From Sphingobacteriaceae bacterium GW460-11-11-14-LB5 (lineage in GTDB: Bacteria > Bacteroidota > Bacteroidia > Sphingobacteriales > Sphingobacteriaceae), in the NCBI GenBank assembly GCA_002151545.1, contig CP021237.1:4650001-4714000 (forward strand): DNA of 64,000 nt, written 5' to 3'. Below, piece after piece: positions 17,511-26,054 of this stretch; the first letter of the stretch is position 1, and the number at the start of each line of letters is the position of its first letter. The translations under genes and the position numbers were made by a program. The notes below the pieces were generated by a model. The model was not told the DNA's origin, made no database searches, and was given only the letters and a program-made list of their open reading frames with translations.

Positions 17511-17590
17511 AAATTTTATATATTTTGTTCTTTTGTTCTTTGTTTGTAACCGTCAAATATAGTGTATTTAATACACCAAGTATATAATTT

Positions 17591-18010
17591 TTATATTACC
17601 AAATTCTCACGGCTCTTTAACTTGGCTGGATCAATCTTTGCAGCCACCTGTATATCAGGCAGTTTATTCAAACCATTGATTAAATAATCCAAATCTTCCT
17701 TATCAATAAATTCTTTAATAATAATAAAGAAATCTACTTTGTTCATCTCCGGAATTAGAAAACCATCGCTACTTTTGTTGCAAATTAAGTAGTATTCTAC
17801 CTCACCTTGCTCTACAAAAAAGTAATATTTAGAGAAAGACCAGGCTGGTTCGTCAATATTAAAAAATATTTCATGGTCTTCTATTTTTTCAAATTGTGTA
17901 TTTAATCGGGTATTAATTTTGTGGCAAAGCACATAGTCTTTTAGGGGTGCTGTGATCGCAATTAGTATAAAATCAAGGTCTAAGGTAAGTTTTAGGTAAG
18001 TCTTATTCAA
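17591..18010 (-). CDS. IPExxxVDY family protein
   Basis: A 139-residue cytoplasmic protein found across Bacteroidota, often next to pyk as here. The defining motif is present near residue 85 as LIPEMNKVDFF, with Phe in place of the final Tyr. The N-terminus LKLTLDLDFILIAITAPLKDYVLCHKINTRL matches the family's short beta-rich start. No catalytic residues are evident and the function is unknown. The gene is 150 bases upstream of pyk on the same strand, with a likely separate pyk promoter between them. Confidence 0.85.
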   Translation of the reverse strand: MNKTYLKLTLDLDFILIAITAPLKDYVLCHKINTRLNTQFEKIEDHEIFFNIDEPAWSFSKYYFFVEQGEVEYYLICNKSSDGFLIPEMNKVDFFIIIKEFIDKEDLDYLINGLNKLPDIQVAAKIDPAKLKSRENLVI

Positions 18011-18104
18011 AGCGAAATAAATTATTTACAGAACGAAATTAAAAAACTAATTCTATATTCGCTGTGTTATTGAGATACCAAAATTACGTATCGAAATAAA
18101 AACA

Positions 18105-18135
18105 TTTGAAAATTGTAAGAATTTATTTTTCTTTG
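18105..18135 (+). promoter_or_regulatory. Promoter of acpP-fabF
   Basis: A -33 TTTG (18105-18108) is followed by exactly 19 bases and a -7 TTTCTTTG (18128-18135), which differs from TAnnTTTG by one base. The acpP start codon lies 34 bases downstream. Confidence 0.55.
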
Positions 18136-18168
18136 CACAGAATTATTTAACCATTAAATTATAAAATT

Positions 18169-18405
18169 ATGTCTGATATTGCTTCAAGAGTTAAGGCTAT
18201 TATCGTAGAAAAACTAGGTGTTGACGAAAGCGAAGTTACGCCAGAGGCTTCATTCACCAACGATTTAGGTGCAGATTCTTTAGATACCGTAGAGTTGATT
18301 ATGGAATTTGAAAAAGAATTCAATGTAGCTATTCCTGATGATCAGGCTGAAACCATCGGTACAGTTGGTCAAGCGATTGCTTATTTGGAAAAAAACGTTA
18401 AATAG
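18169..18405 (+). CDS. acpP: Acyl carrier protein
   Basis: A 78-residue, acidic, four-helix carrier protein. GADSLDTVELIMEFE contains Ser37 of the DSL motif, where 4'-phosphopantetheine is attached. It carries growing acyl chains in type II fatty acid synthesis. fabF begins 22 bases downstream, so the two form an operon as in most bacteria. Confidence 0.98.
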   Translation: MSDIASRVKAIIVEKLGVDESEVTPEASFTNDLGADSLDTVELIMEFEKEFNVAIPDDQAETIGTVGQAIAYLEKNVK

Positions 18406-18426
18406 AATTACGCTTTTTCAGTATAA

Positions 18427-19680
18427 ATGGAATTAAAAAGAGTAGTAGTAACAGGGTTGGGTGCGCTCACTCCTATAGGCAATAATGTTCCCGATTTTTG
18501 GGAAGGATTGACTAACGGGGTGAGTGGCGCTGCTCCTATTAAGGGTTTTGATACTGAAAAGTTCAAGACCAAATTCGCATGCGAGGTTAAAAATTTTAAT
18601 CCGGAAGACTTTCTGGAGAAAAAAGAAGCCCGCAAGCTAGATCCGTTTGTACAATATGCTCTTGTGGCAACAGATGAGGCTGTGAAGGATGGTGGTTTTG
18701 ATTTTGAAAAATTAGATACCAACCGGATCGGTGTAATCTGGGGTGCAGGCATAGGTGGATTGAAAACTTTCCTGGATGAAATTTCGAATTTCGCCAAGGG
18801 AGATGGTACGCCAAGATACAATCCATTTTTTATCCCTAAAATGATTATTGATATTGCTCCTGGGCATATCTCGATCAAATACGGCTTACGTGGGCCAAAT
18901 TTTGCAACTGTTTCGGCATGTGCCTCTTCAACCAATGCCATGATTGATGCATTTAACTATATCCGTTTGGGTATGGCTGATGTAATTATCAGTGGCGGTT
19001 CTGAAGCCATCATTAACGAAGCAGGTATGGGTGGTTTTAATGCCATGCATGCATTATCAACGCGTAACGAAGATCCGGCAACGGCGTCACGCCCTTTTGA
19101 TAAAGACCGTGATGGTTTCGTAGCTGGTGAAGGTGCTGGGACGATTATTTTAGAAGAACTTGAACATGCAAAAGCAAGAGGTGCAAAAATTTATGCAGAG
19201 CTTGTTGGCGGTGGAATGAGTGCCGATGCTAATCACATCACAGCACCACATCCTGAAGGTTTGGGCGCTAGAATGGTAATGACCAATGCACTAAAAGATG
19301 CTGGTTTAACAACTGCTGATATAGATTATATCAATGTACACGGTACTTCTACCCCACTGGGTGATATTAGTGAAACCAAAGCCATTGGTACATTATTTGG
19401 TGAAGATGCTTATCGTTTAAACATCAGCTCAACCAAATCGATGACTGGCCACCTTTTGGGTGCAGCCGGAGCTATTGAGGCTATTGCAGCCATTCTTTCT
19501 GTTAAAAATGATATTGTTCCTCCAACGATCAATCACTTTACAGACGATCCTGCATTTGACCCTAAATTGAATTTTACTTTTAACAAAGCACAAAAACGTA
19601 CCGTTAGAGCTGCTTTAAGTAATACATTCGGTTTTGGCGGCCATAACGCTTCCGTTATTTTTAAGAAATACGAAGATTAA
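18427..19680 (+). CDS. fabF: Beta-ketoacyl-[acyl-carrier-protein] synthase II
   Basis: 417 residues with the thiolase fold. It condenses malonyl-ACP with acyl-ACP and elongates C16:1 to C18:1. The catalytic triad is visible: Cys165 in TVSACASSTN, one His in NVHGTSTPLGD and one His in SMTGHLLGAAGAIEA. The glycine-rich end SNTFGFGGHNASVIFKKYE is typical. It is co-transcribed with acpP; rnc follows after 95 bases. Confidence 0.98.
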   Translation: MELKRVVVTGLGALTPIGNNVPDFWEGLTNGVSGAAPIKGFDTEKFKTKFACEVKNFNPEDFLEKKEARKLDPFVQYALVATDEAVKDGGFDFEKLDTNRIGVIWGAGIGGLKTFLDEISNFAKGDGTPRYNPFFIPKMIIDIAPGHISIKYGLRGPNFATVSACASSTNAMIDAFNYIRLGMADVIISGGSEAIINEAGMGGFNAMHALSTRNEDPATASRPFDKDRDGFVAGEGAGTIILEELEHAKARGAKIYAELVGGGMSADANHITAPHPEGLGARMVMTNALKDAGLTTADIDYINVHGTSTPLGDISETKAIGTLFGEDAYRLNISSTKSMTGHLLGAAGAIEAIAAILSVKNDIVPPTINHFTDDPAFDPKLNFTFNKAQKRTVRAALSNTFGFGGHNASVIFKKYED

Positions 19681-19775
19681 TTTAAAACAGCCCTGCTATA
19701 TAATTTTGTATGCTAATTAAAAATAGATAACTTAGTTAAATATGCTAATTAGCCGTTAATTGTGTTATTTATTTA

Positions 19776-20504
19776 ATGCCGATATTAAAATTATATAAAC
19801 TTTATCTCTCTCCTGAAAAGGAGTTTGTTAAAAAGCTGAAAAACATTTTAGGCTTTGTTCCAGGCAATGTTACGCTCTATAAAATGGCGTTCAGACATCG
19901 TTCTGTAGCGAAAGTTTTAAAAAATGGAAGCAGGAGCAGCAATGAACGCTTAGAATTTTTAGGCGATGCTGTTTTAGGTTCGGTGATAGCAGAGCTGCTT
20001 TTTAAACATTACCCCTACAAAGAAGAAGGTTTTTTAACCGAAATGCGCTCGAAAATTGTGAACCGGGCTAATTTAAACCAGTTGGCAAAGAAAATTGGTT
20101 TTGATAAGCTCATTCAGTTTGACCAGCGTTCGGTTAGCATACAAACCAAACACAATTCGATGCTCGGCGATGCTTTTGAGGCTATTGTAGGCGCCATTTA
20201 TATGGATAAGGGGTACAATTTTACCAAAGAGTTTTTATTGCGCAGAATTGTAAAACCACATATCGATATTCATACCCTGGAACTTACTGAAACCAATTTC
20301 AAAAGTAAATTGATTGAGTGGTGCCAGCGCCACGGCAAAGATGTTATGTTCGAACTGGCCGAAAACAGTGAAGGTGAAAGTGCCAAGTTATTTACCATTA
20401 GCGCAATTGTTGAAGGTGAAAAATATGGTACCGGCAGAGATTACAACAAGAAAAACGCAGAAAAATTAGCAGCAGAAAAAGCTTGCGAAGCGTTGAGTAT
20501 ATAG
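19776..20504 (+). CDS. rnc: Ribonuclease III
   Basis: 242 residues. The RNase III signature NERLEFLGDAVLGSVIA spans residues 56-72, with the catalytic Glu and Asp pair completed by DAFEAIVGAIYMDKG. The C-terminal third (KLIEWCQRHGKDVMFEL to NKKNAEKLAAEKACEAL) is a double-stranded RNA-binding domain. It processes rRNA precursors and structured mRNAs. A TAATTTTG element at 19701-19708 could give it a separate promoter from acpP-fabF, the usual Bacteroidota arrangement being acpP-fabF-rnc. Confidence 0.97.
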   Translation: MPILKLYKLYLSPEKEFVKKLKNILGFVPGNVTLYKMAFRHRSVAKVLKNGSRSSNERLEFLGDAVLGSVIAELLFKHYPYKEEGFLTEMRSKIVNRANLNQLAKKIGFDKLIQFDQRSVSIQTKHNSMLGDAFEAIVGAIYMDKGYNFTKEFLLRRIVKPHIDIHTLELTETNFKSKLIEWCQRHGKDVMFELAENSEGESAKLFTISAIVEGEKYGTGRDYNKKNAEKLAAEKACEALSI

Positions 20505-20659
20505 AAGATTGGTTAACTGTATAATTGGTTAATTGTACAGGTGGGTTAAAACTACTAACGCTAAATGCTCAACTCGGGGCTAAACCCTTCAGACCTCCGA
20601 CTTCGGACTTATTTTATACCCCCAAAACCCATCACTTCAAACTGACTCCGGACTCAAAC
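20505..20659. repeat. Degenerate intergenic repeat tract
   Basis: The DNA between rnc and the convergent gene contains near-repeated words such as GGTTAACTGTATAATTGGTTAATTGTA and CCTCCGACTTCGGACTT. Similar words recur at 28880, 45535 and 57665. No gene or terminator is evident. Confidence 0.4.
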
Positions 20660-21370
20660 CTATTTCCCCTTTCCCAGTGTATCCGTAAATTTCTTTGAAG
20701 ATTCTTTAATGTATTTAATGTAATCGTAGCTGTTCCAGTATTGCGCTTTATCAAATTCAGGGCGACAGTTTAACATGTATTTTTCTAAGGTATCGCCTCT
20801 TAATTCGGTATTGTTTTTAATGATGCTTTGGTTGAAGTAGACATCGATTTGCGATTGTTTAATTTCATTATCAGCATACCGGCCAAACCGCCTTGCATTT
20901 TTAGGATCTTTGCCAAATAGGTTATACAACGCATTTAACGGACTGAATACCGCTGATAGAAATGAAGTTTTACCTCCATTGTATACGCCCTTGTTTTTAA
21001 ACTCTCTTTTAATATCGTCGAGGTCTTGTTGTTTCGTATTTCCCCTAATGGTTACATCGGCTAATGTAGTACTTCCGCGAACAAGATAAACAACCAGATC
21101 CTTCTCACTGGTAACCACTATGCGCTGATCGACCAGGTCTCTTTTAATGACCAGAAGTGTATCGCCAAGTCTGGCTTTTAACTGAAACATACCAATATCA
21201 TTACTCCCCACCCCTATACCGGTACGCAGGTTGGTAATTTGTGATAATGCAATCCTAACGTTTGAGCCTTTCTCGATGACCACGCCTTTAATAATAAAAT
21301 CCTGTGCTTTAGCGACAAAGCCAATTGCGGTGAGAACGAAGAGTATGAAGGTAAATTTAAAGTTTTTCAT
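20660..21370 (-). CDS. Secreted carboxypeptidase-regulatory-like domain protein (paralogue 2)
   Basis: 236 residues with a signal peptide (MKNFKFTFILFVLTAIGFVAKA). A short beta-sandwich resembling the carboxypeptidase-D regulatory domain follows: FIIKGVVIEKGSNVRIALSQITN, NDIGMFQLKARLGDTLLV. The C-terminal 130 residues are mostly helical and charged. It is a tandem paralogue of the upstream gene: the two share VIEKGSNVRIAL, SNDIGMFQL, VYLVRGST and YIKESxKKxTDTL. Spacing is only 7 bases, so they are one operon. Family members in Bacteroidota are often annotated as hypothetical; the function is unknown. Confidence 0.7.
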   Translation of the reverse strand: MKNFKFTFILFVLTAIGFVAKAQDFIIKGVVIEKGSNVRIALSQITNLRTGIGVGSNDIGMFQLKARLGDTLLVIKRDLVDQRIVVTSEKDLVVYLVRGSTTLADVTIRGNTKQQDLDDIKREFKNKGVYNGGKTSFLSAVFSPLNALYNLFGKDPKNARRFGRYADNEIKQSQIDVYFNQSIIKNNTELRGDTLEKYMLNCRPEFDKAQYWNSYDYIKYIKESSKKFTDTLGKGK

Positions 21371-21377
21371 TTATGTT

Positions 21378-22094
21378 TTAATTTGTGTGTTTCAAAGTAT
21401 CAGTATATTTTTTAGCCGATTCTTTGATGTATTTAACAGCATCGTAATTGTTCCAGTTACTAACCATGCTACTGCTTGGGTAATAGTCGAGCAGAAATTT
21501 GTCGAGCGCTTTCCCTGTTAAGGTGGTATTTTTCGAGACTAAACTTTTATTAAAAAATTTATCCACCTCGATTAAACTTAGCTCCTTTTGATAATAACGG
21601 TTAAAATTACGCGCTCTTGCCGGTGTTTTTCCGAAAAGCTCATAAAAAAATGTTAACGGACTCCCACCAAAAGGGTTTAACAAGATTAATGGTGGTTTAC
21701 CTGCATAAAATGAACCATTTCTTTTCAGGTCTCTTTTTATGCTTTCCATTTCCTGCTTTTTGGTCTGGCCTTTAACCGTAACCTCTTCTAACATTGTGCT
21801 TCCTCTAACCAGATAAATAACCAGGTCATCATCTGATTTAACTACTATTTTTTGCTCATTCAGGTTTCTTTTTTGAATGAACAGCGTATCGCCAATTCTT
21901 ACACTTAACTGGAACATCCCAATATCATTACTGCTTGCGCCCATTTTACTGCGCATATTGGTAATACCAGCCAAAGCAATCCGCACATTCGAACCTTTTT
22001 CAATTATTACCCCTTTCAGCACAAAATCCTGCGCTTTGATTTTTAAGCCCTGCATGAAGATGATCAGTAGAAGAATAATTTTCAAATGCTTCAT
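21378..22094 (-). CDS. Secreted carboxypeptidase-regulatory-like domain protein (paralogue 1)
   Basis: 238 residues, first gene of the tandem pair. Signal peptide MKHLKIILLLIIFMQGLKIKA. The beta domain (FVLKGVIIEKGSNVRIALAGITNMRS, SSNDIGMFQLSVRIGDTLFI) is nearly superimposable on the downstream paralogue, whereas the C-terminal helical region has diverged (KDPKNARRFGRYADNE there versus KTPARARNFNRYYQKE here). A recent duplication within a periplasmic or surface-exposed protein family fits best. No catalytic motif is seen. Confidence 0.7.
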   Translation of the reverse strand: MKHLKIILLLIIFMQGLKIKAQDFVLKGVIIEKGSNVRIALAGITNMRSKMGASSNDIGMFQLSVRIGDTLFIQKRNLNEQKIVVKSDDDLVIYLVRGSTMLEEVTVKGQTKKQEMESIKRDLKRNGSFYAGKPPLILLNPFGGSPLTFFYELFGKTPARARNFNRYYQKELSLIEVDKFFNKSLVSKNTTLTGKALDKFLLDYYPSSSMVSNWNNYDAVKYIKESAKKYTDTLKHTN

Positions 22095-22308
22095 TGCGTT
22101 AAAATGGCCAGTTAAATGATCGGGTAGCGCAGATTGGTTTCTATTTTAACAGCAGATTGGTTTTGTTGTTTGTTTTCTGCCTAATTGTTACATCCTGGCC
22201 AGAAAACGAATTTATCTTCCTTAATGAAGGAAAATGCTTTCCTATCTACCAATATTTTTGTAAAATTAACACTTGTTAACCTTGCAAACTGTTAAATAAA
22301 CGTTAATA

Positions 22309-23040
22309 ATGATGAGAAAACTATTTGGCGGATTTTATTTACTCTATTCGGCAATTGTATTTTTCGTACTCATGCTTATTGTTTGCCCTTTTATCCTAAT
22401 TAGTACAGGTATTTTTAAGGAGAAAACAGGAAGAAAAATTTCCTTCTATTTTTTAAAATGCTGGGCATGGACTTTTAGTCTTTTAACCTTTCTATGGTTT
22501 TCTGCTGGAGGTAAAAAAATTAACACTTCGCGGGCTTATATCTATGTAGGTAACCACAGTTCCTTTTTAGATGCCGTAGCCATTGTGATCTGCATTCCAC
22601 AGGCCTTTAGTCCGCTGGGGAAGATTGAAATGCTTAAAATACCCGTATTTGGATGGATTTACAAACGTTTAGTGGTGGTGATTGACCGAAGCAGCAGAGA
22701 AAGCCGGGACCATTCTGTAGCCGAGCTAAGGAAAGATCTGGCTGATGGTCAATCCATATTGATTTTTCCGGAAGGAACGATGAATAAATCTGATCAACCT
22801 TTAAATGCTTTTTATGATGGCGCATTTCGTTTAGCGATAGAAACCCAAACCCCTGTTTTACCCTTCGCCATATTGAACAGCAGGGCGCATTTACCCAGAA
22901 CAGATCCATTATTATTAAATCCTGGATTAATTAAAACAGTATTTGGGGAAGCCGTTGAAGTGAAAGGCCTGGTTGCCGAAGATATTGAAGAACTGAAGCA
23001 AAAAACATTTAATGCTATTTTGAACATGCTGGAAAAGTAG
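22309..23040 (+). CDS. plsC: 1-acyl-sn-glycerol-3-phosphate acyltransferase
   Basis: 243 residues with an N-terminal hydrophobic segment (YLLYSAIVFFVLMLIVCPFILIST) that anchors it in the inner membrane. The HX4D acyltransferase motif is NHSSFLD, and the substrate-binding FPEG motif appears as IFPEGTMNKSDQP. It converts lysophosphatidic acid to phosphatidic acid in phospholipid synthesis. ATG 22309 and ATG 22312 are adjacent candidates. It stands alone between divergent and repeat-containing intergenic DNA. Confidence 0.92.
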   Translation: MMRKLFGGFYLLYSAIVFFVLMLIVCPFILISTGIFKEKTGRKISFYFLKCWAWTFSLLTFLWFSAGGKKINTSRAYIYVGNHSSFLDAVAIVICIPQAFSPLGKIEMLKIPVFGWIYKRLVVVIDRSSRESRDHSVAELRKDLADGQSILIFPEGTMNKSDQPLNAFYDGAFRLAIETQTPVLPFAILNSRAHLPRTDPLLLNPGLIKTVFGEAVEVKGLVAEDIEELKQKTFNAILNMLEK

Positions 23041-23354
23041 GATTATATTTCATTTATCAGGAATAAAAGCCCAGTCCCATCAGATTTAAATACGCTGATT
23101 TGTACTTTGCAGGTAACAGACCAGAGCCAAAACCAATTCTGCTTTGTACCTAAACCCGATTGGAATGAAAAGCCCGCATCCCGATTTTCATCGGGAGAGG
23201 ACTTGTAATGAAAGCGGGGCTGCAATCCCCGAAGAAATGCTGAACGCTGGTTTTCCAAATTCGAACAATCATTTTTTTAAACGACCAACTTCCATAATCC
23301 TAACACCCAATCCATTATTATTTCTCCTTTCGGCTGAAAACCCTATCTTTGCGC
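23041..23354. repeat. Intergenic region with a structured dispersed repeat
   Basis: From 23155 the DNA contains CCCGATTGGAATG, a TCCCGA/TCGGGA hairpin (23179-23196), a longer-range AGCCCGC/GCGGGGCT pairing (23171-23221) and a GGGG/CCCC hairpin. A second copy with the same order of elements lies at 58763-58835. No protein-coding gene is supported. The yicC -7 element lies at the end of this region. Confidence 0.5.
23344..23351 (+). promoter_or_regulatory. -7 element abutting the yicC start
   Basis: TATCTTTG is a perfect -7 match, and TTTC at 23321-23324 lies 19 bases before it. Only 3 bases separate the element from ATG 23355, so transcription would begin at or near the start codon. Confidence 0.5.
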
Positions 23355-24230
23355 ATGATAAAATCCATGACAGGATACGGCTTAGCAACAGCCGATTATG
23401 CAAATGCAAAGTATAGTGTCGAAATCAAATCGCTCAACAGTAAATTCCTGGAGCTGAATTTAAAATATCCTAAAGCTTTTTCTGATAAAGAGTTGATTCT
23501 GCGCAACATTTGCAGCAAAGACATCGAGCGCGGAAAGGTGAGTTTAAGCATCAATGTAGAACGTACCAATGGTGAGGTTACAGGTGCGACCATCAATACT
23601 GCATTATTAAGCCATTATTATAAACAACTTATTGCCGTTAATGACGAATTAAGTGCCGGAAGCAGCAATTTATTGCAAACTGCCTTAACTTTTCCTGATG
23701 TCATCAGTTACAAGGAAGAAAGTGTGAGTGAAGATGAGTGGAACCATTTATTCCAGATTTTCACTTCAGCTTTGGCCAATTTCAATAAATTCAGAGAAGA
23801 TGAAGGTGCTGTGTTAAAGGCTGATTTAGAGCTGAGAATTAAAAATATCCTTTCTTATTTCAAATCTGTTGAAGAATTAGAGCCTAAAAGAATTACCGCT
23901 ATCCGTGATAAATTTACTCAGTTTTTGGACGATGCGGTAGGTAAAGTAAATATCGATCAGAACCGTTTTGAACAGGAACTGATTTATTACATTGATAAAA
24001 TAGACATTACTGAAGAAAAAACACGTTTAAAAAGCCATTGCGATTATTTCTTGCAAACTTTAGCAAGCAAAGAAGCAAACGGCAAAAAAATGGGTTTCAT
24101 TTCTCAGGAAATCGGAAGAGAGATTAATACCATGGGTGCTAAAGCAAACGATGCCCAAATGCAACAATTTGTTGTAGGTATGAAAGAAGAATTAGAAAAG
24201 ATAAAAGAACAGTTATTGAATGTGTTGTAG
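23355..24230 (+). CDS. yicC: YicC/YloC family endoribonuclease
   Basis: 291 residues starting MIKSMTGYGLATADY, the canonical N-terminus of the family, which fixes the start at ATG 23355 rather than an upstream TTG. The N-terminal YicC domain (EIKSLNSKFLELNLKYP) and the C-terminal DUF1732 region (RLKSHCDYF, GKKMGFISQEIGREINTMGAKAND) are complete. E. coli YicC and B. subtilis YloC are reported endoribonucleases. It is followed 58 bases later by gmk, a linkage seen in many bacteria. Confidence 0.93.
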   Translation: MIKSMTGYGLATADYANAKYSVEIKSLNSKFLELNLKYPKAFSDKELILRNICSKDIERGKVSLSINVERTNGEVTGATINTALLSHYYKQLIAVNDELSAGSSNLLQTALTFPDVISYKEESVSEDEWNHLFQIFTSALANFNKFREDEGAVLKADLELRIKNILSYFKSVEELEPKRITAIRDKFTQFLDDAVGKVNIDQNRFEQELIYYIDKIDITEEKTRLKSHCDYFLQTLASKEANGKKMGFISQEIGREINTMGAKANDAQMQQFVVGMKEELEKIKEQLLNVL

Positions 24231-24288
24231 TGTTAGGCGGAGAGCGATAAGCGCTTAACGCCAGACGCCAATCGCAAAAATTTTAAAA

Positions 24289-24855
24289 ATGCAAGGCAAA
24301 TTAATCATATTTTCAGCACCATCAGGGGCAGGTAAAACCACTATAGTACATCATTTATTAACGAAATTTCCTGAGCTGAGCTTTTCTATTTCTGCGACAA
24401 CCCGCGAATTGAGAGGCGCTGAAACACATGAAAACGATTACTATTTTATTAGTAAAGAAGAATTTTTGCACAAAGTAGCCCGCCAGGAATTTGTGGAGTT
24501 TGAAGAAGTTTATAACGGAACTTTTTATGGCACTTTACGTTCAGAAATAGAACGCATCTGGAATGATGGCAAACACGTTATTTTCGATATTGATGTAGAA
24601 GGCGGTATCCGTTTGAAAAGAAAATATGAGGAAGATGCGCTGGCTATTTTCGTTCAGCCACCATCCTTAGATGTTTTAAAAGAACGTTTAAGCGGCCGTG
24701 GTACAGATAGTCCTGAGAAATTACAGGAACGTTTTATTAAAGCTGAAAAAGAACTGCTTTATGCAGATAAGTTTGATGTGATTTTAAAAAATTACGATCT
24801 GGCTACAGCTTGTGCAGAAGCAGAGCAGTTGGTGGGGGATTTTTTGAAGAGTTAG
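24289..24855 (+). CDS. gmk: Guanylate kinase
   Basis: 188 residues. The P-loop SAPSGAGKTT lies at residues 8-17. The GMP-binding region SFSISATTRELRGAETHENDYYFIS and the lid region RLSGRGTDSPEKLQERF are both present. It phosphorylates GMP to GDP. It lies directly downstream of yicC, probably in the same transcript. Confidence 0.97.
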   Translation: MQGKLIIFSAPSGAGKTTIVHHLLTKFPELSFSISATTRELRGAETHENDYYFISKEEFLHKVARQEFVEFEEVYNGTFYGTLRSEIERIWNDGKHVIFDIDVEGGIRLKRKYEEDALAIFVQPPSLDVLKERLSGRGTDSPEKLQERFIKAEKELLYADKFDVILKNYDLATACAEAEQLVGDFLKS

Positions 24856-24923
24856 CAGTTTATAGTTTCCAATTTTCAGTTTTGGATGTATAAGGAGTTA
24901 ATCGAATAAATATAAATCAATTT

Positions 24924-25292
24924 ATGGGCGATTTTTCTGATTTATTAGTTTATAAAAAGTCATTTGAATTGGCCATGGATATTTTTGAAATCAGTAAGAC
25001 CTTTCCGAAGGCTGAAACCTATTCGCTAACTGATCAGATAAGAAGATCATCCCGATCTACAAATATTTGTTTAGTAGAAGCCTACCGAAAACGTAGATAT
25101 AAAGCGCACTTCATCAGTAAACTTTCGGATAGTGACATGGAAAATAGTGAAACCAAGGGCTGGCTAAAGTTCGCATTCGAATGTAAATATATTGCTGAAG
25201 AACAATACGAAAAATTAACATTACAAAGCGACGAAGTTGGGAAACTGCTAAATCACATGATCAATAATCCTGAGAAGTATGGTGTTGCTTAA
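24924..25292 (+). CDS. Four helix bundle protein (23S rRNA intervening-sequence protein family)
   Basis: 122 residues, all helical. The family motif LTDQIRRSSRSTNICLVEAYRKRRY is clear, though the usual NIAEG core reads NICLVEA. Homologues are encoded within rRNA intervening sequences or scattered in Bacteroidota genomes, and form pentamers of unknown role. It is inserted between gmk and nadD in the same direction and flanked by short repeat-like words, which suggests a mobile or accessory origin. Confidence 0.88.
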   Translation: MGDFSDLLVYKKSFELAMDIFEISKTFPKAETYSLTDQIRRSSRSTNICLVEAYRKRRYKAHFISKLSDSDMENSETKGWLKFAFECKYIAEEQYEKLTLQSDEVGKLLNHMINNPEKYGVA

Positions 25293-25323
25293 CTGTTCAT
25301 CAATTAATGTAGCGAACTGAAAA

Positions 25324-25917
25324 ATGTCAACTGCCAACTGTAAACTGAAAACCGGTCTTTTCTTTGGTTCATACAACCCCATCCATACCGGGCATTTAAT
25401 TATTGCCAATTACATGGCTAACCATACTGAGCTTGATGAAGTATGGTTGGTGGTTTCACCACATAATCCCTTAAAAGACAAAAGTGGTTTAACCAACATG
25501 TACGACCGTTTGGAAATGGCCAAACTGGCTACAGAAAATGCAGAACATATCCGTGTGAGCGATATCGAGTTTTCCCTACCTCAACCATCATACACCATCG
25601 ATACCCTTACCTACTTACATGAAAAATATCCTGAAAAGGAATTTGTATTGATTATGGGCGCTGATAACCTGGTATCATTTAAAAAATGGAAAAACTACGA
25701 GGTGCTTTTAAAAAACTACCAGATTTACGTTTACCCCCGACCAGAGGCAAATGTAAGCGAATGGGAAAATCATCCTTCCATCACTTTTACCAAAACCCCT
25801 TTAATGGAAATTTCTTCAACCTTTATCCGTAAAGCCATTAAAGAGAAAAAGAATGTTCAGTTTTTCCTGCCTGATAAAGTGATCGATTTTATCGAAGGCA
25901 AAGGAATGTACAAATAA
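25324..25917 (+). CDS. nadD: Nicotinate-nucleotide adenylyltransferase
   Basis: 197 residues. The nucleotidyltransferase signature is GLFFGSYNPIHTGHLIIANYM (HxGH form), completed by the C-terminal MEISSTFIRKAIKE ISSTxxR motif. It makes nicotinic acid adenine dinucleotide in NAD synthesis. ATG 25324 gives an N-terminus STANCKLKT encoded by an intergenic-type repeat (see findings). The conserved fold begins at Lys8, so the repeat supplies the first residues. Confidence 0.95.
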   Translation: MSTANCKLKTGLFFGSYNPIHTGHLIIANYMANHTELDEVWLVVSPHNPLKDKSGLTNMYDRLEMAKLATENAEHIRVSDIEFSLPQPSYTIDTLTYLHEKYPEKEFVLIMGADNLVSFKKWKNYEVLLKNYQIYVYPRPEANVSEWENHPSITFTKTPLMEISSTFIRKAIKEKKNVQFFLPDKVIDFIEGKGMYK

Positions 25918-26054
25918 CACACATTAACAACCTAAATTACTGCCGGTAAAAGCAACAGACTTACAACCTATTAGATTAAATCAATTAATGGATTGGTTTT
26001 TGTTTAATTCGCTTTTTGATTATTAATTTAGCGGCAGCTGATACAACAAAACAC

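Noticed and set aside
23144..23416. 90-codon plus-strand ORF upstream of yicC
   Set aside because: It translates the structured repeat and overlaps the well-supported yicC start in another frame.
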